Positions 8,990-19,417 of a stretch of 64,000 bases of DNA are shown here, in pieces. How positions within the stretch are numbered: the first letter of the stretch is position 1; every line of letters begins with the position of its first letter. The position numbers were made by a program, and so were the translations under genes. The DNA is from Pusillimonas minor (GTDB lineage: Bacteria; Pseudomonadota; Gammaproteobacteria; Burkholderiales; Burkholderiaceae_B). The notes below the pieces were generated by a model, which was not told the origin of the DNA, ran no database searches, and was given only the letters and a program-made list of their open reading frames with translations. Location: NCBI RefSeq assembly GCF_014237865.1, contig NZ_JACJUU010000001.1:124001-188000 (forward strand), read 5' to 3'.

Positions 8990-10311
8990 TTCTGCACCAA
9001 TTGACTGAACACTTTGAAGTAGTCTGGAAAGGTTTTGCTGACACAGTCCGGGTCTTGTATCGTGACCGGCACTGGACCAAACGACGCCAAGGAAAAACAC
9101 ATGGCCATACGGTGGTCGTCGTAGGTGGCAATACTGGCCGAATGCCACTGAGCCAACGATGCCGGCGGCGTAATACGCAGCCAGTCGGCGCCCGACTCGA
9201 CACTGGCGCCAAGCTTTTCAAGCTCGGTGTGCATGGCATGTATGCGGTCGGTTTCTTTAACGCGCCAGCTGCCGATATTGCGCAAGGTACACGTGCCGTC
9301 AGCAAACAGCGCCAACGCAGCCGCCGTCATCGCCGCATCCGGGATCAGGTTGAAATCGAAATCGAAGGCGCGCAGTTTCTGGCCGCCGGCAACATTAATG
9401 CCTCGGGCCTCGATGAAATTGTCGTGGCGCACGATAGTCGCCCCCATGGCCTCGAGCGTATCGGCAAAAGCGACGTCGCCCTGGATGCTGTTGACACCCA
9501 CGCCATGCACCCGAACCGGGCCAGCACCAATAGCGCCCATAGCCAGAAAATACGACGCCGAAGAGGCATCGCCTTCGACGTCGATGAGGCCAGGCGCAAT
9601 ATAGGCCGCGCCCGCCGGAATCGTGAACCGCTGCCAGCCATCGCGCTCAACGACAACGCCAAAACGCGCCATCAGATTCAGCGTAATCAGAATATAGGGC
9701 TTGGAAATGAGCTCGCCCTCGACTTCGATGACTAGCGGCTGACCTGCCCGGCTGGTATAAATAGGCGCCGCCAGCAGCAAGGCCGTCAGAAACTGGCTGG
9801 AGACATTGCCTTTGATTCGCACGGGCTGCGCCGCATTGATCTTGGCGCTGGAAATGGCCAGCGGCGGGTAGCCCGGGTTCCCCAGATAGTCGATGGCGGC
9901 GCCCAGCTGCCGCAGCGCCTCGACCAGGTCGCCAATGGGGCGTTCGTGCATACGGGCCACACCCGACAGGCGATACTGCCCGCCCATCAGGGCCAGCGCC
10001 GCCGTTAAGGGACGAAAAGCCGTACCTGCATTGCCCAGAAAAATATCAATGTCGTCACGCTCGAAGGGTATGCCGCCGGTAATCTCAACTTCTGTCGTGG
10101 CCACCCTGTCGAGCGACACGCCCAGCTTCATCAGGCCGGCCAGCATGACCCGGGTGTCATCCGAGTCGAGCACACCGCGAATAAGTGTCGTGCCGCGCGC
10201 CAGGGCGGCAAGCAGCAATACACGGTTCGAAATACTTTTGGACCCCGGCAAAACCACATCGCCAGAGGCGTGGTTAACCGGAGACAACAACAAATCGGGA
10301 CTGGCCGTCAT
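8986..10311 (-). CDS. aroA: 5-enolpyruvylshikimate-3-phosphate synthase
   Basis: Sixth step of the shikimate pathway, PEP plus shikimate 3-phosphate to EPSP; target of glyphosate. 441 residues, full length. Motifs: [18 protein letters not shown] near the N-terminus (shikimate-phosphate-binding Lys and Ser), [15 protein letters not shown] (PEP-binding loop), and the late [15 protein letters not shown]. The loop is the glyphosate-sensitive class I form (G-x-A in GNAGTA). Start ATG overlaps the tyrA stop by 4 bases. Confidence 0.97.
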   Translation of the reverse strand: MTASPDLLLSPVNHASGDVVLPGSKSISNRVLLLAALARGTTLIRGVLDSDDTRVMLAGLMKLGVSLDRVATTEVEITGGIPFERDDIDIFLGNAGTAFRPLTAALALMGGQYRLSGVARMHERPIGDLVEALRQLGAAIDYLGNPGYPPLAISSAKINAAQPVRIKGNVSSQFLTALLLAAPIYTSRAGQPLVIEVEGELISKPYILITLNLMARFGVVVERDGWQRFTIPAGAAYIAPGLIDVEGDASSASYFLAMGAIGAGPVRVHGVGVNSIQGDVAFADTLEAMGATIVRHDNFIEARGINVAGGQKLRAFDFDFNLIPDAAMTAAALALFADGTCTLRNIGSWRVKETDRIHAMHTELEKLGASVESGADWLRITPPASLAQWHSASIATYDDHRMAMCFSLASFGPVPVTIQDPDCVSKTFPDYFKVFSQLVQK

Positions 10312-11207
10312 GACAAACCGCTCCTGCTACCCCAAAAACGACGCGCCAAAGCAGCACGCTCGAGCAAATCAAAAAGTTTCACGCCATCGCCTGCTGCCAG
10401 CGCCTCTTCGGCCTGGGCCAGGACATCGCGCACTTGAGCGACCTCGGCCAACACCGCTTGCCGGTTCGCAAGGAAAATATCGCGCCACATTTCAGGCGAA
10501 CCCGCTGCAATACGGGTGAAATCGCGGAAACCGGTGCCTGCCAGGTTCAGCCGCAAATCGGCATCGTCGGCAGCAGCCACCTGTGCCATAAATACCGACG
10601 CCAGAAAATGCGGCACATGACTGACCGAGGCCAGCACGGTGTCATGCTCGGCCGCCCCCATGCTTAAAACACGCGCACCGCAATGCTCCCAAAGCTGGGT
10701 CAGCCACTGACGATCTTGCGGCGTGTTTTCGGGTAGCGGTGTAAGAATGACATTTCGCCCCCGATACAATTGCGCATCGGCCGCCTCCGGGCCTGTGCGC
10801 TCGGCGCCGGCGATAGGGTGACCCGGAATAAACTGCGAGACGCGATCGCCCAGTGCCTGATAGGCCGCCTGAACCACATCGGCCTTGGTACTGCCTGCAT
10901 CGGTAATAATGGCCTGCGGCCTTAACGTGGGTAACAACCCCGCCAACAAGGCTGGAAACGCGCCCACCGGCGCCGCCAAAAAAACAAGATCGGCCTGCGC
11001 TGCAGCCTGTGCCAACGTGGCGACCTCGTCAATGAGCCCCAGGCGTTTGGCCAAAGCCAGCGGGCCGGGACTACGCCCTACCCCCAACACTTTGTCGACC
11101 ACGCCTGCCTGGCGTAAGGCCGCCGCAAAAGACCCCCCAATGAGGCCGACGCCAACAATCGCCAGCACACCCACCCTGGGCGTGCGCTGCACCTCTGGGT
11201 CAGTCAT
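10308..11207 (-). CDS. tyrA: Prephenate (arogenate) dehydrogenase
   Basis: NAD(P)-dependent oxidation of prephenate on the tyrosine branch. 299 residues; Rossmann motif [14 protein letters not shown] near residue 18, then [14 protein letters not shown], the substrate-binding His/Arg segment of the family. There is no fused chorismate mutase, which here is carried by PheA. The ATG at 11207 is taken rather than the TTG one codon earlier. It begins 12 bp after pheA and overlaps aroA by 4 bp. Confidence 0.94.
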   Translation of the reverse strand: MTDPEVQRTPRVGVLAIVGVGLIGGSFAAALRQAGVVDKVLGVGRSPGPLALAKRLGLIDEVATLAQAAAQADLVFLAAPVGAFPALLAGLLPTLRPQAIITDAGSTKADVVQAAYQALGDRVSQFIPGHPIAGAERTGPEAADAQLYRGRNVILTPLPENTPQDRQWLTQLWEHCGARVLSMGAAEHDTVLASVSHVPHFLASVFMAQVAAADDADLRLNLAGTGFRDFTRIAAGSPEMWRDIFLANRQAVLAEVAQVRDVLAQAEEALAAGDGVKLFDLLERAALARRFWGSRSGLS

Positions 11208-11219
11208 CAAGCTGCGCCC

Positions 11220-12308
11220 TTAAATATGTACCGGGTAGGAACCCAGCACCTTGAAGAACGCGGCTCGTTTCTTGAGCGCTGCCAACGTTGCCTGAACCGC
11301 CGGCTCGGTATGGTGGCCAAGCAGATCAAGATAAAAATAGTATTCCCATTGGCCTGTACGCGCCGGTCGAGATTCGAGGCGAGACATAGACACGCCATTC
11401 TCGGCAATAGGCCCCAGCATCTCGTAGACAGCACCGGCCCGATTGGGCACCGCAAGGATAAGACTGGTTTTGTCTTGACCCGAAGGAAGTGTATCTTGTG
11501 CGCCCACTGCCAGGAAGCGCGTGCGGTTTTGCGGGTCGTCTTGAATGCCGGCAGCCACTACCTTAAGCCCCCATGCCTCGGCTGCAACCGCACCGGCAAT
11601 AGCGGCAACGGTAGGGTCTTCTGAGGCAAGGCGTGCCGCCTCGGCGTTACTGGAGGCCGCGTCGCGCGACAAGGCGGGATAATGCTGCGTCAGCCAGCCC
11701 TGACACTGGGCTAGCGCCTGCGGATGCGCCATGACGCGCGTCACGCCATCGAGCGTACCCGAACGCGTCATGATGCAATGGTGGATACTCAGCGAGCGCT
11801 CGCCCAACAACTTGAGCGGCGAGTTCAGCAAAAGATCGAGCGTGCGGTTGACTGCACCTTCGGTAGAGTTCTCGACTGGCACCATGCCCACATTGGCCTG
11901 CCCTGCCTCGACAGCACGGAAAACTTCGTCGAACGAGGCACAGGGCAATTTGGTAATGGCATGGCCAAACTGTTCCAGCGCTGCCTGTTCTGAAAACGAA
12001 CCCTGAGGACCCAGATAAGCCACCGTCAGGGGGCTTTCGAGCCCCCGGCAGACAGAAATGATCTCTCGCCAGACCGATTCAATGCCAGCCTCGGTAAAGG
12101 GGCCGGCATTAAGCTGTTGCAAGTGGCGAATAAGGCTGGCCTCGCGCTCGGGCTTGAGTACAGGGCCGTCGGTATCAAACGCCGCCTTGACCTGCCCCAC
12201 CGCCTGAGCGGTTTGAGCCCGCCGGTTCAACAAGTCCAAAATGTCTTGATCGATACGGTCAATGTCTTCGCGCAAAGGCTGAAGCTGGCTTTGCAAAGTG
12301 TTATCCAT
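11220..12308 (-). CDS. pheA: P-protein: chorismate mutase / prephenate dehydratase
   Basis: Bifunctional phenylalanine-branch enzyme. 362 residues in three parts: N-terminal AroQ chorismate mutase (residues 1-90, with [20 protein letters not shown]), prephenate dehydratase (from about 95, [16 protein letters not shown], and [20 protein letters not shown]), and a C-terminal ACT domain (from about 280) containing the ESRP motif for Phe feedback binding ([21 protein letters not shown]). No leader-peptide attenuator is possible because the gene overlaps serC by 8 bases, so control is probably allosteric. Confidence 0.97.
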   Translation of the reverse strand: MDNTLQSQLQPLREDIDRIDQDILDLLNRRAQTAQAVGQVKAAFDTDGPVLKPEREASLIRHLQQLNAGPFTEAGIESVWREIISVCRGLESPLTVAYLGPQGSFSEQAALEQFGHAITKLPCASFDEVFRAVEAGQANVGMVPVENSTEGAVNRTLDLLLNSPLKLLGERSLSIHHCIMTRSGTLDGVTRVMAHPQALAQCQGWLTQHYPALSRDAASSNAEAARLASEDPTVAAIAGAVAAEAWGLKVVAAGIQDDPQNRTRFLAVGAQDTLPSGQDKTSLILAVPNRAGAVYEMLGPIAENGVSMSRLESRPARTGQWEYYFYLDLLGHHTEPAVQATLAALKKRAAFFKVLGSYPVHI

Positions 12309-13431
12309 GACGGCGTTCGAATTCCTTCATAAATGTAATCAGGGCCTGGACGCCTTCGAAAGGCATCGCGTTATAGATAGAAGCCCGCATGCCGCCCACG
12401 CTTTTATGCCCTTTTAACTGCAATAACCCGGCAGCATCGGCCTGCGCCAAAAACTCGGCGTTAAGCGACTCGTCGACCAAAAAGAACGGTACGTTCATGC
12501 GCGACCGGACGTCGGGGTGGACGCGGTTTTGATAAAAGCCGGAGCCATCAATGTATTGGTACAGCGCCTGCGCTTTGCGAATGTTTTCTTGTTCGATAGC
12601 CTCAACGCCACCCTGAGCCAACAGCCACTTAAACACCAGCCCCGCCATATAAATGGCATAGGTGGGCGGCGTGTTGTACATGGAGTCGTTCTTTTCGACG
12701 TTGGCATAATCGAATGCCGAAGGACACGTCGGCAGCGCATGACCGATCAGGTCGCGACGAATAATAAGTAGCGTAACGCCGGCCGGCCCTGCGTTTTTCT
12801 GGGCGCCGGCGTACACGACGGCAGCCTTGGAAAAATCGATGGGACGGGACAATATGTGCGACGAGGCATCGACAACCAGCGGCACCCCGGGTGCACCTAC
12901 TGCGGCCAGGTCGGGCCATTGCGTGAACTCGACACCGCCAATGGTTTCGTTGCTGCAAAAATGTACATACGCCGTGTCGGGCCTGACTTGCCACTGGCCA
13001 GCGTCAGGAAACCAGGTATACGGCGCCTGGTGACGTCCGTCGATGACGGCTTCGCTCGCGCTGGTGGCCACGACAGCCGCATCACCGTACTTGCGAGCTT
13101 CTTTGGCAGATTTCTCGGACCAGGCACCCGACACGATGTAGTCGGCTTTGTTGGCGCCGTTACGGCCGATAAGGTTCAAGGGCAATATGGCGTTTTCACC
13201 GGTCGCGCCGCCCTGCAAAAACAAAACGGCGTAGTCGTCGGGCACACCCAGCAAGGTGCGCAGATCGGCCTCGGCCTGGTCGCGAATATGCATGAACTGC
13301 TTGCCGCGGTGGCTCATTTCCATGACCGACATGCCACTGCCTTGCCAATCGGTCATTTCGGCAGCCGCTTGCTGCAGCACCTGAAGCGGCATTACCGAGG
13401 GCCCGGCCGAAAAGTTCCAGGGGCGTGTCAT
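12301..13431 (-). CDS. serC: Phosphoserine aminotransferase
   Basis: PLP enzyme that converts 3-phosphohydroxypyruvate plus glutamate to phosphoserine; also used in pyridoxine synthesis. 376 residues, class V aminotransferase; starts with [14 protein letters not shown], and the PLP lysine is in [16 protein letters not shown]. Start ATG overlaps the gyrA stop (ATGA) and its end overlaps pheA by 8 bp. The serC-pheA-aroA linkage provides serine and the aromatic amino acids from one transcript. Confidence 0.97.
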   Translation of the reverse strand: MTRPWNFSAGPSVMPLQVLQQAAAEMTDWQGSGMSVMEMSHRGKQFMHIRDQAEADLRTLLGVPDDYAVLFLQGGATGENAILPLNLIGRNGANKADYIVSGAWSEKSAKEARKYGDAAVVATSASEAVIDGRHQAPYTWFPDAGQWQVRPDTAYVHFCSNETIGGVEFTQWPDLAAVGAPGVPLVVDASSHILSRPIDFSKAAVVYAGAQKNAGPAGVTLLIIRRDLIGHALPTCPSAFDYANVEKNDSMYNTPPTYAIYMAGLVFKWLLAQGGVEAIEQENIRKAQALYQYIDGSGFYQNRVHPDVRSRMNVPFFLVDESLNAEFLAQADAAGLLQLKGHKSVGGMRASIYNAMPFEGVQALITFMKEFERRHG

Positions 13432-16145
13432 GCCTGCTCACCACCGTCGTTACCGGAAGGGTCTTCGCCGTTGCCGGTATCGTCGCCCTGCTGCCCTTCA
13501 TTGGCCGACAAGTTGGCCGCATCGTCGGCCCCTTGGCCGTCAATGTCGCCTTCGTCAAGGCCAGCATCGTCGTCGGCATCGCTCTCGACAACGCGGCGAA
13601 CACCAGACAGGTAGCTGTCTTCGTCGATATTGATGAGCGTTACGCCCTGTGTGGCACGACCCATTTCCCGGATTTCGGCGACCCGGGTACGCACCAGAAC
13701 GCCCGCAGAGGTAATGAGCATGATTTCGTCGGCGGGGTTGACCAGCACGGCACCGACGACCTTGCCGTTTCGGGCACTGGTCTGGATGGCGATCATGCCT
13801 TTGGTACCCCGACCGTGGCGGGTGTATTCGACAATCGACGTACGCTTGCCGTAGCCGTTTTCGGTGGCCGTCAGCACGCTTTGCGATTCGTCGCCGGCGA
13901 CCAGCAGCGAAATAACCGATTGCCCATCTTCGAGCATCATGCCGCGCACGCCACGGGCCGTGCGGCCCATGGGGCGAACGTCGTTTTCGTCGAAACGAAC
14001 GGCTTTGCCGGCATCGGAGAACAGCATGATGTCGTGCTTGCCATCGGTAAGGTCGGCGCCGATGAGAAAGTCGCCTTCGTCGAGGGCAACCGCAATAATG
14101 CCGGCCTTGCGCGGGTTGGAGAAGTCTGACAGCGGTGTCTTCTTGACGGTACCGCGCGACGTTGCCATGAACACGTAGTGATCTTCGCTGAACTCTTTAA
14201 CCGCGAGCACCACCGTGATTTTTTCGCCGTCAACCAACGGGAACATGTTGACAATGGGGCGGCCACGCGAATTGCGCGACCCTTGCGGGACTTCCCAGAC
14301 CTTGAGCCAGTAAACACGGCCATGGTCGGAGAAACACAACAGGTAATCGTGCGTGTTGGCAATGAAGAGCTGGTCGACCCAGTCGTTTTCTTTCATGGCC
14401 GTTGCCTGCTTGCCGCGCCCGCCACGCTTTTGCGAGCGGTATTCGGACAAGGGCTGGCTCTTGATGTAGCCCGTCTGGGACAACGTCACGACCATGTCCA
14501 TGGGCGTGATCAGGTCTTCGGTGTCGAGCTCGGTTGCATTGTGTTCGATTTCGGACAGACGGGTGTCTTTTGCGCCAATGCCGAATTCGTTACGGATGGC
14601 GATCAGTTCGTCGGAAATGATGCTGGTGATACGTTCGGGGCGCGCCAGAATGTCGAGCAGATCGGCGATGGTGTCCATCACGTCTTTGTACTCGTTGACG
14701 ATCTTGTCTTGTTCAAGCCCGGTCAGGCGTTGCAGACGCATGTTCAAAATTTCTTGCGCCTGCGTTTCGCTTAAACGATACATGCCGTCGTCTTGAAGGC
14801 CAAAGACTTCAGACAGGCCATCGGGACGATAGGCGGCGCGGCCGCCGGGTGTGTCGCCCTGGTCGGCACGGGCAAGCATTTCGCGTACTAAAGAGGAATC
14901 CCACGAGCGGGACATGAGCTCTTGGCGCGCCACGGGCGGTGTAGGCGCGGCCTTGATAATGGCGATGAAATCGTCGATGTTTGCCAGGGCAACGGCCAGG
15001 CCCTCGAGGACGTGACCGCGTTCGCGCGCTTTGCGCAGCTGAAACACAGTTCGTCGTGTGACCACTTCGCGGCGGTGGAACAGGAAGTACTCGACCAGCT
15101 GCTTCAGGTTCAGCAAACGGGGCTGGCCATCGACCAGCGCCACAAAGTTCATGCCAAAGGTGTCTTGCAGTTGCGTATGCTTGTACAAGTTATTAAGCAC
15201 GACCTCGGGCACTTCGCCGCGTTTAAGCTCGATAACCAGACGCATGCCGTCTTTGTCGGACTCGTCGCGAATATCGGAAATGCCTTCGATTTTCTTTTCG
15301 TTGACCAGCTCGGCAATACGCTCTTGGAGCGTTTTTTTATTGACCTGGTAAGGAATGGCGTCGACGATGATGGCTTGCCGGTTGCCACGCTCGAGGTCTT
15401 CGAAGTGGGTTTTGGCACGCATGACCACGCGACCGCGCCCGGTGCGGTAGCCTTCGCGCACACCCGACAGCCCGTAAATAATGCCGCCGGTGGGGAAGTC
15501 GGGCGCCGGGATGATCTCGATGAGTTCATCGACCGTGCACTCGGGGTTGCGCAAACAGTACAGGCAGCCCTCGACCACTTCCGACAAATTATGCGGCGGG
15601 ATATTGGTAGCCATGCCCACGGCAATACCCGAACTGCCGTTGACCAGCAGGTTGGGCAGGCGCGACGGCAACAGCAGGGGCTCTTGTTCGGAGCCGTCGT
15701 AGTTGGGCCCGAAGTCGACCGTTTCCTGGTCGATGTCGGCCAGCAATTCGTGTGCAATTTTCGACAGGCGGATTTCGGTATAACGCATAGCCGCCGCGCT
15801 GTCGCCATCGACCGAGCCAAAGTTACCCTGCCCGTCGACCAGCGTGTAACGCAGCGAAAAATCTTGCGCCATACGAACAATAGTGTCGTACACCGCCGAA
15901 TCACCGTGCGGGTGATACTTACCGATAACGTCACCCACAATACGTGCCGACTTCTTGTAGGCACGATTCCAGTCGTTATTCAGTTCGTGCATGGCAAACA
16001 GCACACGCCGATGCACGGGTTTCAGACCATCGCGGACATCGGGCAGCGCCCGGCCCACAATAACGCTCATGGCGTAGTCAAGATAACTGCGGCGCATCTC
16101 CTCTTCCAGCGATATGGGAAGAGTCTCCTTGGCGAAGGAATCCAT
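13428..16145 (-). CDS. gyrA: DNA gyrase subunit A
   Basis: Breakage-reunion subunit of DNA gyrase. 905 residues: winged-helix/tower domain with the active-site tyrosine in [12 protein letters not shown] (about residue 122), then the six-bladed C-terminal DNA-wrapping domain; the GyrA box is [10 protein letters not shown]. The C-terminal 50 residues are an acidic Asp/Glu/Gly tail. The quinolone-resistance region reads [17 protein letters not shown], i.e. Ser83 and Asp87 (E. coli numbering) are the susceptible residues. First gene of the long operon through ihfB. Confidence 0.98.
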   Translation of the reverse strand: MDSFAKETLPISLEEEMRRSYLDYAMSVIVGRALPDVRDGLKPVHRRVLFAMHELNNDWNRAYKKSARIVGDVIGKYHPHGDSAVYDTIVRMAQDFSLRYTLVDGQGNFGSVDGDSAAAMRYTEIRLSKIAHELLADIDQETVDFGPNYDGSEQEPLLLPSRLPNLLVNGSSGIAVGMATNIPPHNLSEVVEGCLYCLRNPECTVDELIEIIPAPDFPTGGIIYGLSGVREGYRTGRGRVVMRAKTHFEDLERGNRQAIIVDAIPYQVNKKTLQERIAELVNEKKIEGISDIRDESDKDGMRLVIELKRGEVPEVVLNNLYKHTQLQDTFGMNFVALVDGQPRLLNLKQLVEYFLFHRREVVTRRTVFQLRKARERGHVLEGLAVALANIDDFIAIIKAAPTPPVARQELMSRSWDSSLVREMLARADQGDTPGGRAAYRPDGLSEVFGLQDDGMYRLSETQAQEILNMRLQRLTGLEQDKIVNEYKDVMDTIADLLDILARPERITSIISDELIAIRNEFGIGAKDTRLSEIEHNATELDTEDLITPMDMVVTLSQTGYIKSQPLSEYRSQKRGGRGKQATAMKENDWVDQLFIANTHDYLLCFSDHGRVYWLKVWEVPQGSRNSRGRPIVNMFPLVDGEKITVVLAVKEFSEDHYVFMATSRGTVKKTPLSDFSNPRKAGIIAVALDEGDFLIGADLTDGKHDIMLFSDAGKAVRFDENDVRPMGRTARGVRGMMLEDGQSVISLLVAGDESQSVLTATENGYGKRTSIVEYTRHGRGTKGMIAIQTSARNGKVVGAVLVNPADEIMLITSAGVLVRTRVAEIREMGRATQGVTLINIDEDSYLSGVRRVVESDADDDAGLDEGDIDGQGADDAANLSANEGQQGDDTGNGEDPSGNDGGEQA

Positions 16146-16474
16146 AGGGTTCTATATTCTTGAAAGGTATGATCGTGAAGTGGCCGACTACGGGCGAATA
16201 GGAAATTCTAGCACTTCCACCTTAGCCCTGAAGACGTTGCCCAAAACCAACAATATTGCAAAACTTACGGTAGAATTACTCATATCTGGACACCGCATGC
16301 GAATCAGGCGTCACGAAGCTCACAAAAATACCGTAAGATTCGGCCTAACACGCATGATTTCCAGAGCAATTCTTTGTTTGAAACCATTGCATTGCTATAC
16401 TGGTTACGTTTTTCAATAATGCGGCGGAGGTTCGCTGCGGTCACTTACCAGCATTAAGCTCAACGAGGAGAAAC
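16146..16474. other. gyrA-ompA divergent intergenic region
   Basis: About 330 bp without a gene between the divergent gyrA and ompA starts. It is AT-richer than its surroundings. On the minus strand TAGAAT (16205-16210) is the best -10 for gyrA, giving a leader of about 55-60 bases; no strong -35 is seen. On the plus strand the ompA promoter is at 16374-16401. No open frame here looks coding. Confidence 0.5.
16374..16401 (+). promoter_or_regulatory. Probable sigma-70 promoter of ompA
   Basis: TATACT at 16396-16401 is a good -10; a weak -35-like TTGTTT lies at 16374-16379 with a 16-bp spacer. It would give a leader of about 65-70 bases ending in the strong GAGGAGAAAC ribosome site directly before the ompA ATG. 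Confidence 0.5.
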
Positions 16475-17056
16475 ATGAATAAACCCTCTAAATTCGCATT
16501 AGCCCTTGCTATTGCCGCCTTTTCGGCTTCCGGTGCAGCATCTGCGCAAACTGTAGACAACTGGCAAACACCTTACGGCGGCGCCGTAATGAACGGCACG
16601 AACGAACTGTGCTGGCGCAACAACTTCTGGACACCTGCTACAGGCCTGCCCGGCTGTGACGGTGTACCTGTTGCTCAGCAAACGCCTGTTGTTGCTCCTA
16701 CCGCTTCCAAAGTTGTCCTGAACGCTGACACGTTCTTCGACTTCGACAAGGCAACACTCAAGCCCGCCGGCCGCCAGGTCCTCGACCAGGTTGCTGCTCA
16801 GGCTCAGTCGCTGAACCTCGAAACCGTTATTGCTGTTGGCCACACTGACTCCATCGGTACTGAACAGTACAACATGGGTCTGTCGCAGCGTCGCGCCAAC
16901 ACTGTTAAAAACTACCTGGTCAGCAAAGGCATCGATGCCAACCGCATCTACGCCGAAGGCAAGGGCGAGTCCCAGCCTGTTGCCAGCAACAAAACTCGTG
17001 AAGGCCGCGCACAAAACCGTCGCGTAGAGATCGAGATCGTAGGCGTTCGCAAGTAA
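16475..17056 (+). CDS. ompA: OmpA-family outer membrane protein
   Basis: 193 residues. A signal peptide ([24 protein letters not shown]) is followed by a short N-terminal region without a full eight-strand barrel ([28 protein letters not shown], with a Cys pair CW...GCDG) and a C-terminal OmpA peptidoglycan-binding domain from about residue 80 ([53 protein letters not shown]). This short type is the major OmpA of Alcaligenaceae; it tethers the outer membrane to peptidoglycan. Codon use is strongly biased, in keeping with high expression. Ribosome site GAGGAGAAAC. Confidence 0.94.
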   Translation: MNKPSKFALALAIAAFSASGAASAQTVDNWQTPYGGAVMNGTNELCWRNNFWTPATGLPGCDGVPVAQQTPVVAPTASKVVLNADTFFDFDKATLKPAGRQVLDQVAAQAQSLNLETVIAVGHTDSIGTEQYNMGLSQRRANTVKNYLVSKGIDANRIYAEGKGESQPVASNKTREGRAQNRRVEIEIVGVRK

Positions 17057-17084
17057 TTCTTGCAGCAATAAACGCTACAATAAG

Positions 17085-17109
17085 GGGTGCCTTCGGGCAC
17101 CCTTTTTTT
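17085..17109 (+). terminator. Intrinsic terminator of ompA
   Basis: Perfect stem GGGTGCC (17085-17091) / GGCACCC (17096-17102) with the stable TTCG tetraloop, followed by seven T residues. It lies 28 bp after the ompA stop and 16 bp before ubiG, so ubiG depends on readthrough or a promoter that I cannot identify. Confidence 0.95.
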
Positions 17110-17124
17110 ATTCGGGAAACGTCC

Positions 17125-17856
17125 ATGCAACAGAACACGTCTTCTTCTACCACCCAAAACGTCAGCCAGGCCGAAATCGACAAATTCAGCGCACTGGCCT
17201 CGCGATGGTGGGACCCCGAAAGCGAATTCAAGCCACTGCACGCCATCAACCCACTGCGTTTGGGTTGGGTACAAGACATTGCTGGTTCGCTGAACGGCAA
17301 GAAAATAGTCGATGTTGGCTGCGGCGGCGGCATCTTGGCCGAAAGCATGGCGGTGGCCGGCGCGCAGGTTACCGGTATCGACCTGGCCGAAAAATCGTTA
17401 ACGGTAGCCCGGCTGCACAGCCTCGAATCGGGCGTAAAAGTTGACTACCAGTCTGTTAGCGCCGAAGACTTCGCCGCACAGCATGCCGGCCAGTTCGATG
17501 TGGTCACCTGCATGGAAATGCTCGAACACGTGCCCGACCCGGCGTCTATCGTGCAGGCCTGCAGCCAAATGGTCAAACCCGGGGGCTGGGTGTTTTTCTC
17601 AACGCTCAACCGCAACACAAAATCGTTCTTGTTTGCCATTGTCGGCGCCGAGTACGTGCTGCGTTTGCTTCCCAAGGGCACGCACAGCTACGAAAAATTC
17701 ATCAAGCCCAGCGAACTATCGCGGGCGGTGCGTCAGTCGGGCCTTACCGTTATGCAAATGGCGGGCATGGAATACAACCCCATCACCGACCTGTACTCGT
17801 TGTCCAACGATACCTCCGTCAATTACCTGATGGCCACGCAAAAAAAGGTACTGTAA
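17125..17856 (+). CDS. ubiG: Ubiquinone biosynthesis O-methyltransferase
   Basis: SAM-dependent methyltransferase for both O-methylations in ubiquinone synthesis. 243 residues; SAM motif [17 protein letters not shown] at about 56-71, motif [15 protein letters not shown], and N-terminal [19 protein letters not shown], diagnostic for UbiG. Followed after 3 bp by gph, a pairing conserved in betaproteobacteria (ompA-ubiG-gph). Confidence 0.96.
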   Translation: MQQNTSSSTTQNVSQAEIDKFSALASRWWDPESEFKPLHAINPLRLGWVQDIAGSLNGKKIVDVGCGGGILAESMAVAGAQVTGIDLAEKSLTVARLHSLESGVKVDYQSVSAEDFAAQHAGQFDVVTCMEMLEHVPDPASIVQACSQMVKPGGWVFFSTLNRNTKSFLFAIVGAEYVLRLLPKGTHSYEKFIKPSELSRAVRQSGLTVMQMAGMEYNPITDLYSLSNDTSVNYLMATQKKVL

Positions 17857-17859
17857 GGC

Positions 17860-18516
17860 ATGAGCAAGCTGGTTTTATTTGATTTTGACGGCACCCTGGC
17901 CGATACAGCCCCCGATCTGGCGGCGGCAGCCAACCGCCAGCGCGAACGTCAGGGGCTCCCCCCCCTGCCCTACGACGTTCTGCGGCCCATGGCGTCGGCC
18001 GGTGCACGCGGCTTGCTTAAAGTCAGCCTCGATATCGACCCGGATCACCCCGACTACGAGTCGCATCGGCAACAGTTCTTGTCAGACTACGAGCAGCACA
18101 TGACGGTGCTGACCCGATTGTTTCCGGGTGTACCCGAATTACTTCAGTCCCTGAAGATGCAAGGCTACCGCTGGGGCATCGTCACCAATAAGGTGGAATA
18201 CCTGGCGTTGCCTATCGTCAGGCACCTTGAACTTCATACCGAATGTGCAGTCACTATTGGCGGCGACACTGCCGGGCACGCCAAGCCGCACCCGGCGCCG
18301 TTGCTGCTGGCCGCCGAGCGTGCGGGGTTTGCCCCGCAGCAGTGTGTATACATTGGTGACGACGAACGCGATATTGTGGCGGGCAAGGCCGCGGGTATGC
18401 CCACCATTGCAGCCGCGTACGGGTATTGCAACCCGGCACAGGTCGCCAACTGGCAGGCCGATGCCGTTGCGCATCAGGTTACCGACTTGCTGGGGCATAT
18501 CAACCGGTTGCTGTAA
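17860..18516 (+). CDS. gph: Phosphoglycolate phosphatase (HAD family)
   Basis: HAD-family phosphatase that removes 2-phosphoglycolate formed in DNA repair or side reactions. 218 residues; motif I DFDGTLADTAPD (nucleophile Asp at about 8), motif II VTNK, the Lys motif HAKPHPAP, and motif III YIGDDERDI. It starts 3 bp after ubiG and shares its transcript. Specific substrate is inferred from the position; the family also includes sugar-phosphate phosphatases. Confidence 0.88.
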   Translation: MSKLVLFDFDGTLADTAPDLAAAANRQRERQGLPPLPYDVLRPMASAGARGLLKVSLDIDPDHPDYESHRQQFLSDYEQHMTVLTRLFPGVPELLQSLKMQGYRWGIVTNKVEYLALPIVRHLELHTECAVTIGGDTAGHAKPHPAPLLLAAERAGFAPQQCVYIGDDERDIVAGKAAGMPTIAAAYGYCNPAQVANWQADAVAHQVTDLLGHINRLL

Positions 18517-18688
18517 CGGGGGCTGATTTGATGAACTGTATCCGGCTCTGCCCTCAACTAAATTGCCAGTGCCGTCAATAAAGCGGTGTAAGGGCTAGCG
18601 CGTTGTATTGGGTTGGCCTTTTTGCATAAATAGCCTCGTTTCGGCGGAACTTTCTGCCAGCCCTTCCCTCTAACCCTGTGTAGTACGT

Positions 18689-18694
18689 TACAAT
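18689..18694 (+). promoter_or_regulatory. -10 element of the ssrA promoter
   Basis: TACAAT ends 9 bases before the mature tmRNA 5' end. No good -35 is visible at the expected distance (TTCCCT at 18664-18669 is the nearest). The rest of 18517-18688 holds nothing I can support. Confidence 0.45.
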
Positions 18695-18703
18695 CTACGT
18701 TCT

Positions 18704-19069
18704 GGGGTCGACTTGGCTTCGACGTGGGTCGCGAAACAGAGTAGGGCATGCCGAGCACCAGTAAGCTCGTTAATCCACTGGAAAACTACAAACGCCAACG
18801 ACGAGCGTTTCGCTTTAGCCGCTTAAGCGGTAAGCCGCTGCACTGATTTGTCTTTGGGTCAGGTAGGGTAAAACCTACAGCAGCGTCATTTACAAAGAAT
18901 CGGTTTTGGCTGGGTCACTCAGTCAACGCTTAAATTAATGTGAATCGCCAAGGGATGGCCTGTTAACCGGCATGGCCCGAGGTTAAAACCTTAAAGTTGG
19001 TTGACTAAGCATGTAGAACTGCCTGCAGAGGGCTTGCGGACGGGGGTTCAATTCCCCCCGACTCCACCA
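18704..19069 (+). ncRNA. ssrA: Transfer-messenger RNA, one-piece
   Basis: 366-nt one-piece tmRNA that rescues stalled ribosomes and tags the nascent chain for proteolysis. The 5' GGGGTCG (18704-18710) pairs with CGACTCC (19059-19065), with a G-U wobble at pair 3, the alanyl-tRNA synthetase identity element; T arm with GGGTTCAATTCCC at 19044-19056 and CCA encoded at 19067-19069. The tag frame 18794-18826 reads ANDERFALAA followed by TAA, with Ala GCC as resume codon. The 3' end is intact despite the island next to it. Confidence 0.97.
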
Positions 19070-19343
19070 ATATTCAAACCCCAACCTCTCTCGGTTGGGG
19101 TTTTTTCTTATGTGCTCCCGCCAGACCCCGCGAACATGCGCGTAACGCTGAGTAGGTTTGCGGACTTCGACAGTCAGGCCTGCTGCCAACCTCTGGCCAC
19201 CTGGCGCTCTCTCCGGGCCATTCCTCTCTCCTTTCTGTCCGGCTCAAAACTGCCCGAAGTCCGCAGGCGACACGCCAGCAACCTATGTAAATCAACAGCT
19301 TGCGCGTTGATTGATCAAACGGTTGTTTGTCGGCATTGGTAAG
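19064..19343 (+). repeat. Repeat A: ssrA 3' flank, copied at 23770-24048
   Basis: About 280 bp starting in the CCA end of tmRNA, containing the ssrA terminator and a following non-coding stretch, recurs at 23770-24048 in the same orientation with roughly 85-90 per cent identity by eye. It includes the motif TATGTAAATCAACAGC at 19284, which has relatives at 21772 and 23990. The gene-free interval 19107-19417 consists of this repeat plus the abiEi promoter. The pattern is that expected of an attachment-site flank duplicated when elements integrate at ssrA. Confidence 0.85.
19079..19106 (+). terminator. Intrinsic terminator of ssrA
   Basis: Perfect stem CCCCAACC (19079-19086) / GGTTGGGG (19093-19100), six-base loop, six T residues. 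It begins 9 bases after the CCA end of tmRNA. Confidence 0.95.
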
Positions 19344-19381
19344 CAAAGGCTATATCAATCATCCTTGGCCAGTATCGGCAC

Positions 19382-19410
19382 TTGCGGTTTGTCAGAAACT
19401 CGACTATATT
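19382..19410 (+). promoter_or_regulatory. Promoter of abiEi; message likely leaderless
   Basis: TTGCGG (19382-19387), 17-bp spacer, TATATT (19405-19410). The expected start of transcription falls at the abiEi ATG (19418), and there is no Shine-Dalgarno before that ATG, so the message would have little or no leader. Confidence 0.65.
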
Positions 19411-19417
19411 TTCATAC

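Noticed and set aside
13428-14129. Plus-strand frames opposite the gyrA C-terminus
   Set aside because: Shadows of the acidic tail and wrapping domain of gyrA.
14922-16163. 413-codon frame opposite gyrA
   Set aside because: Antisense of gyrA, no family motifs or ribosome site.
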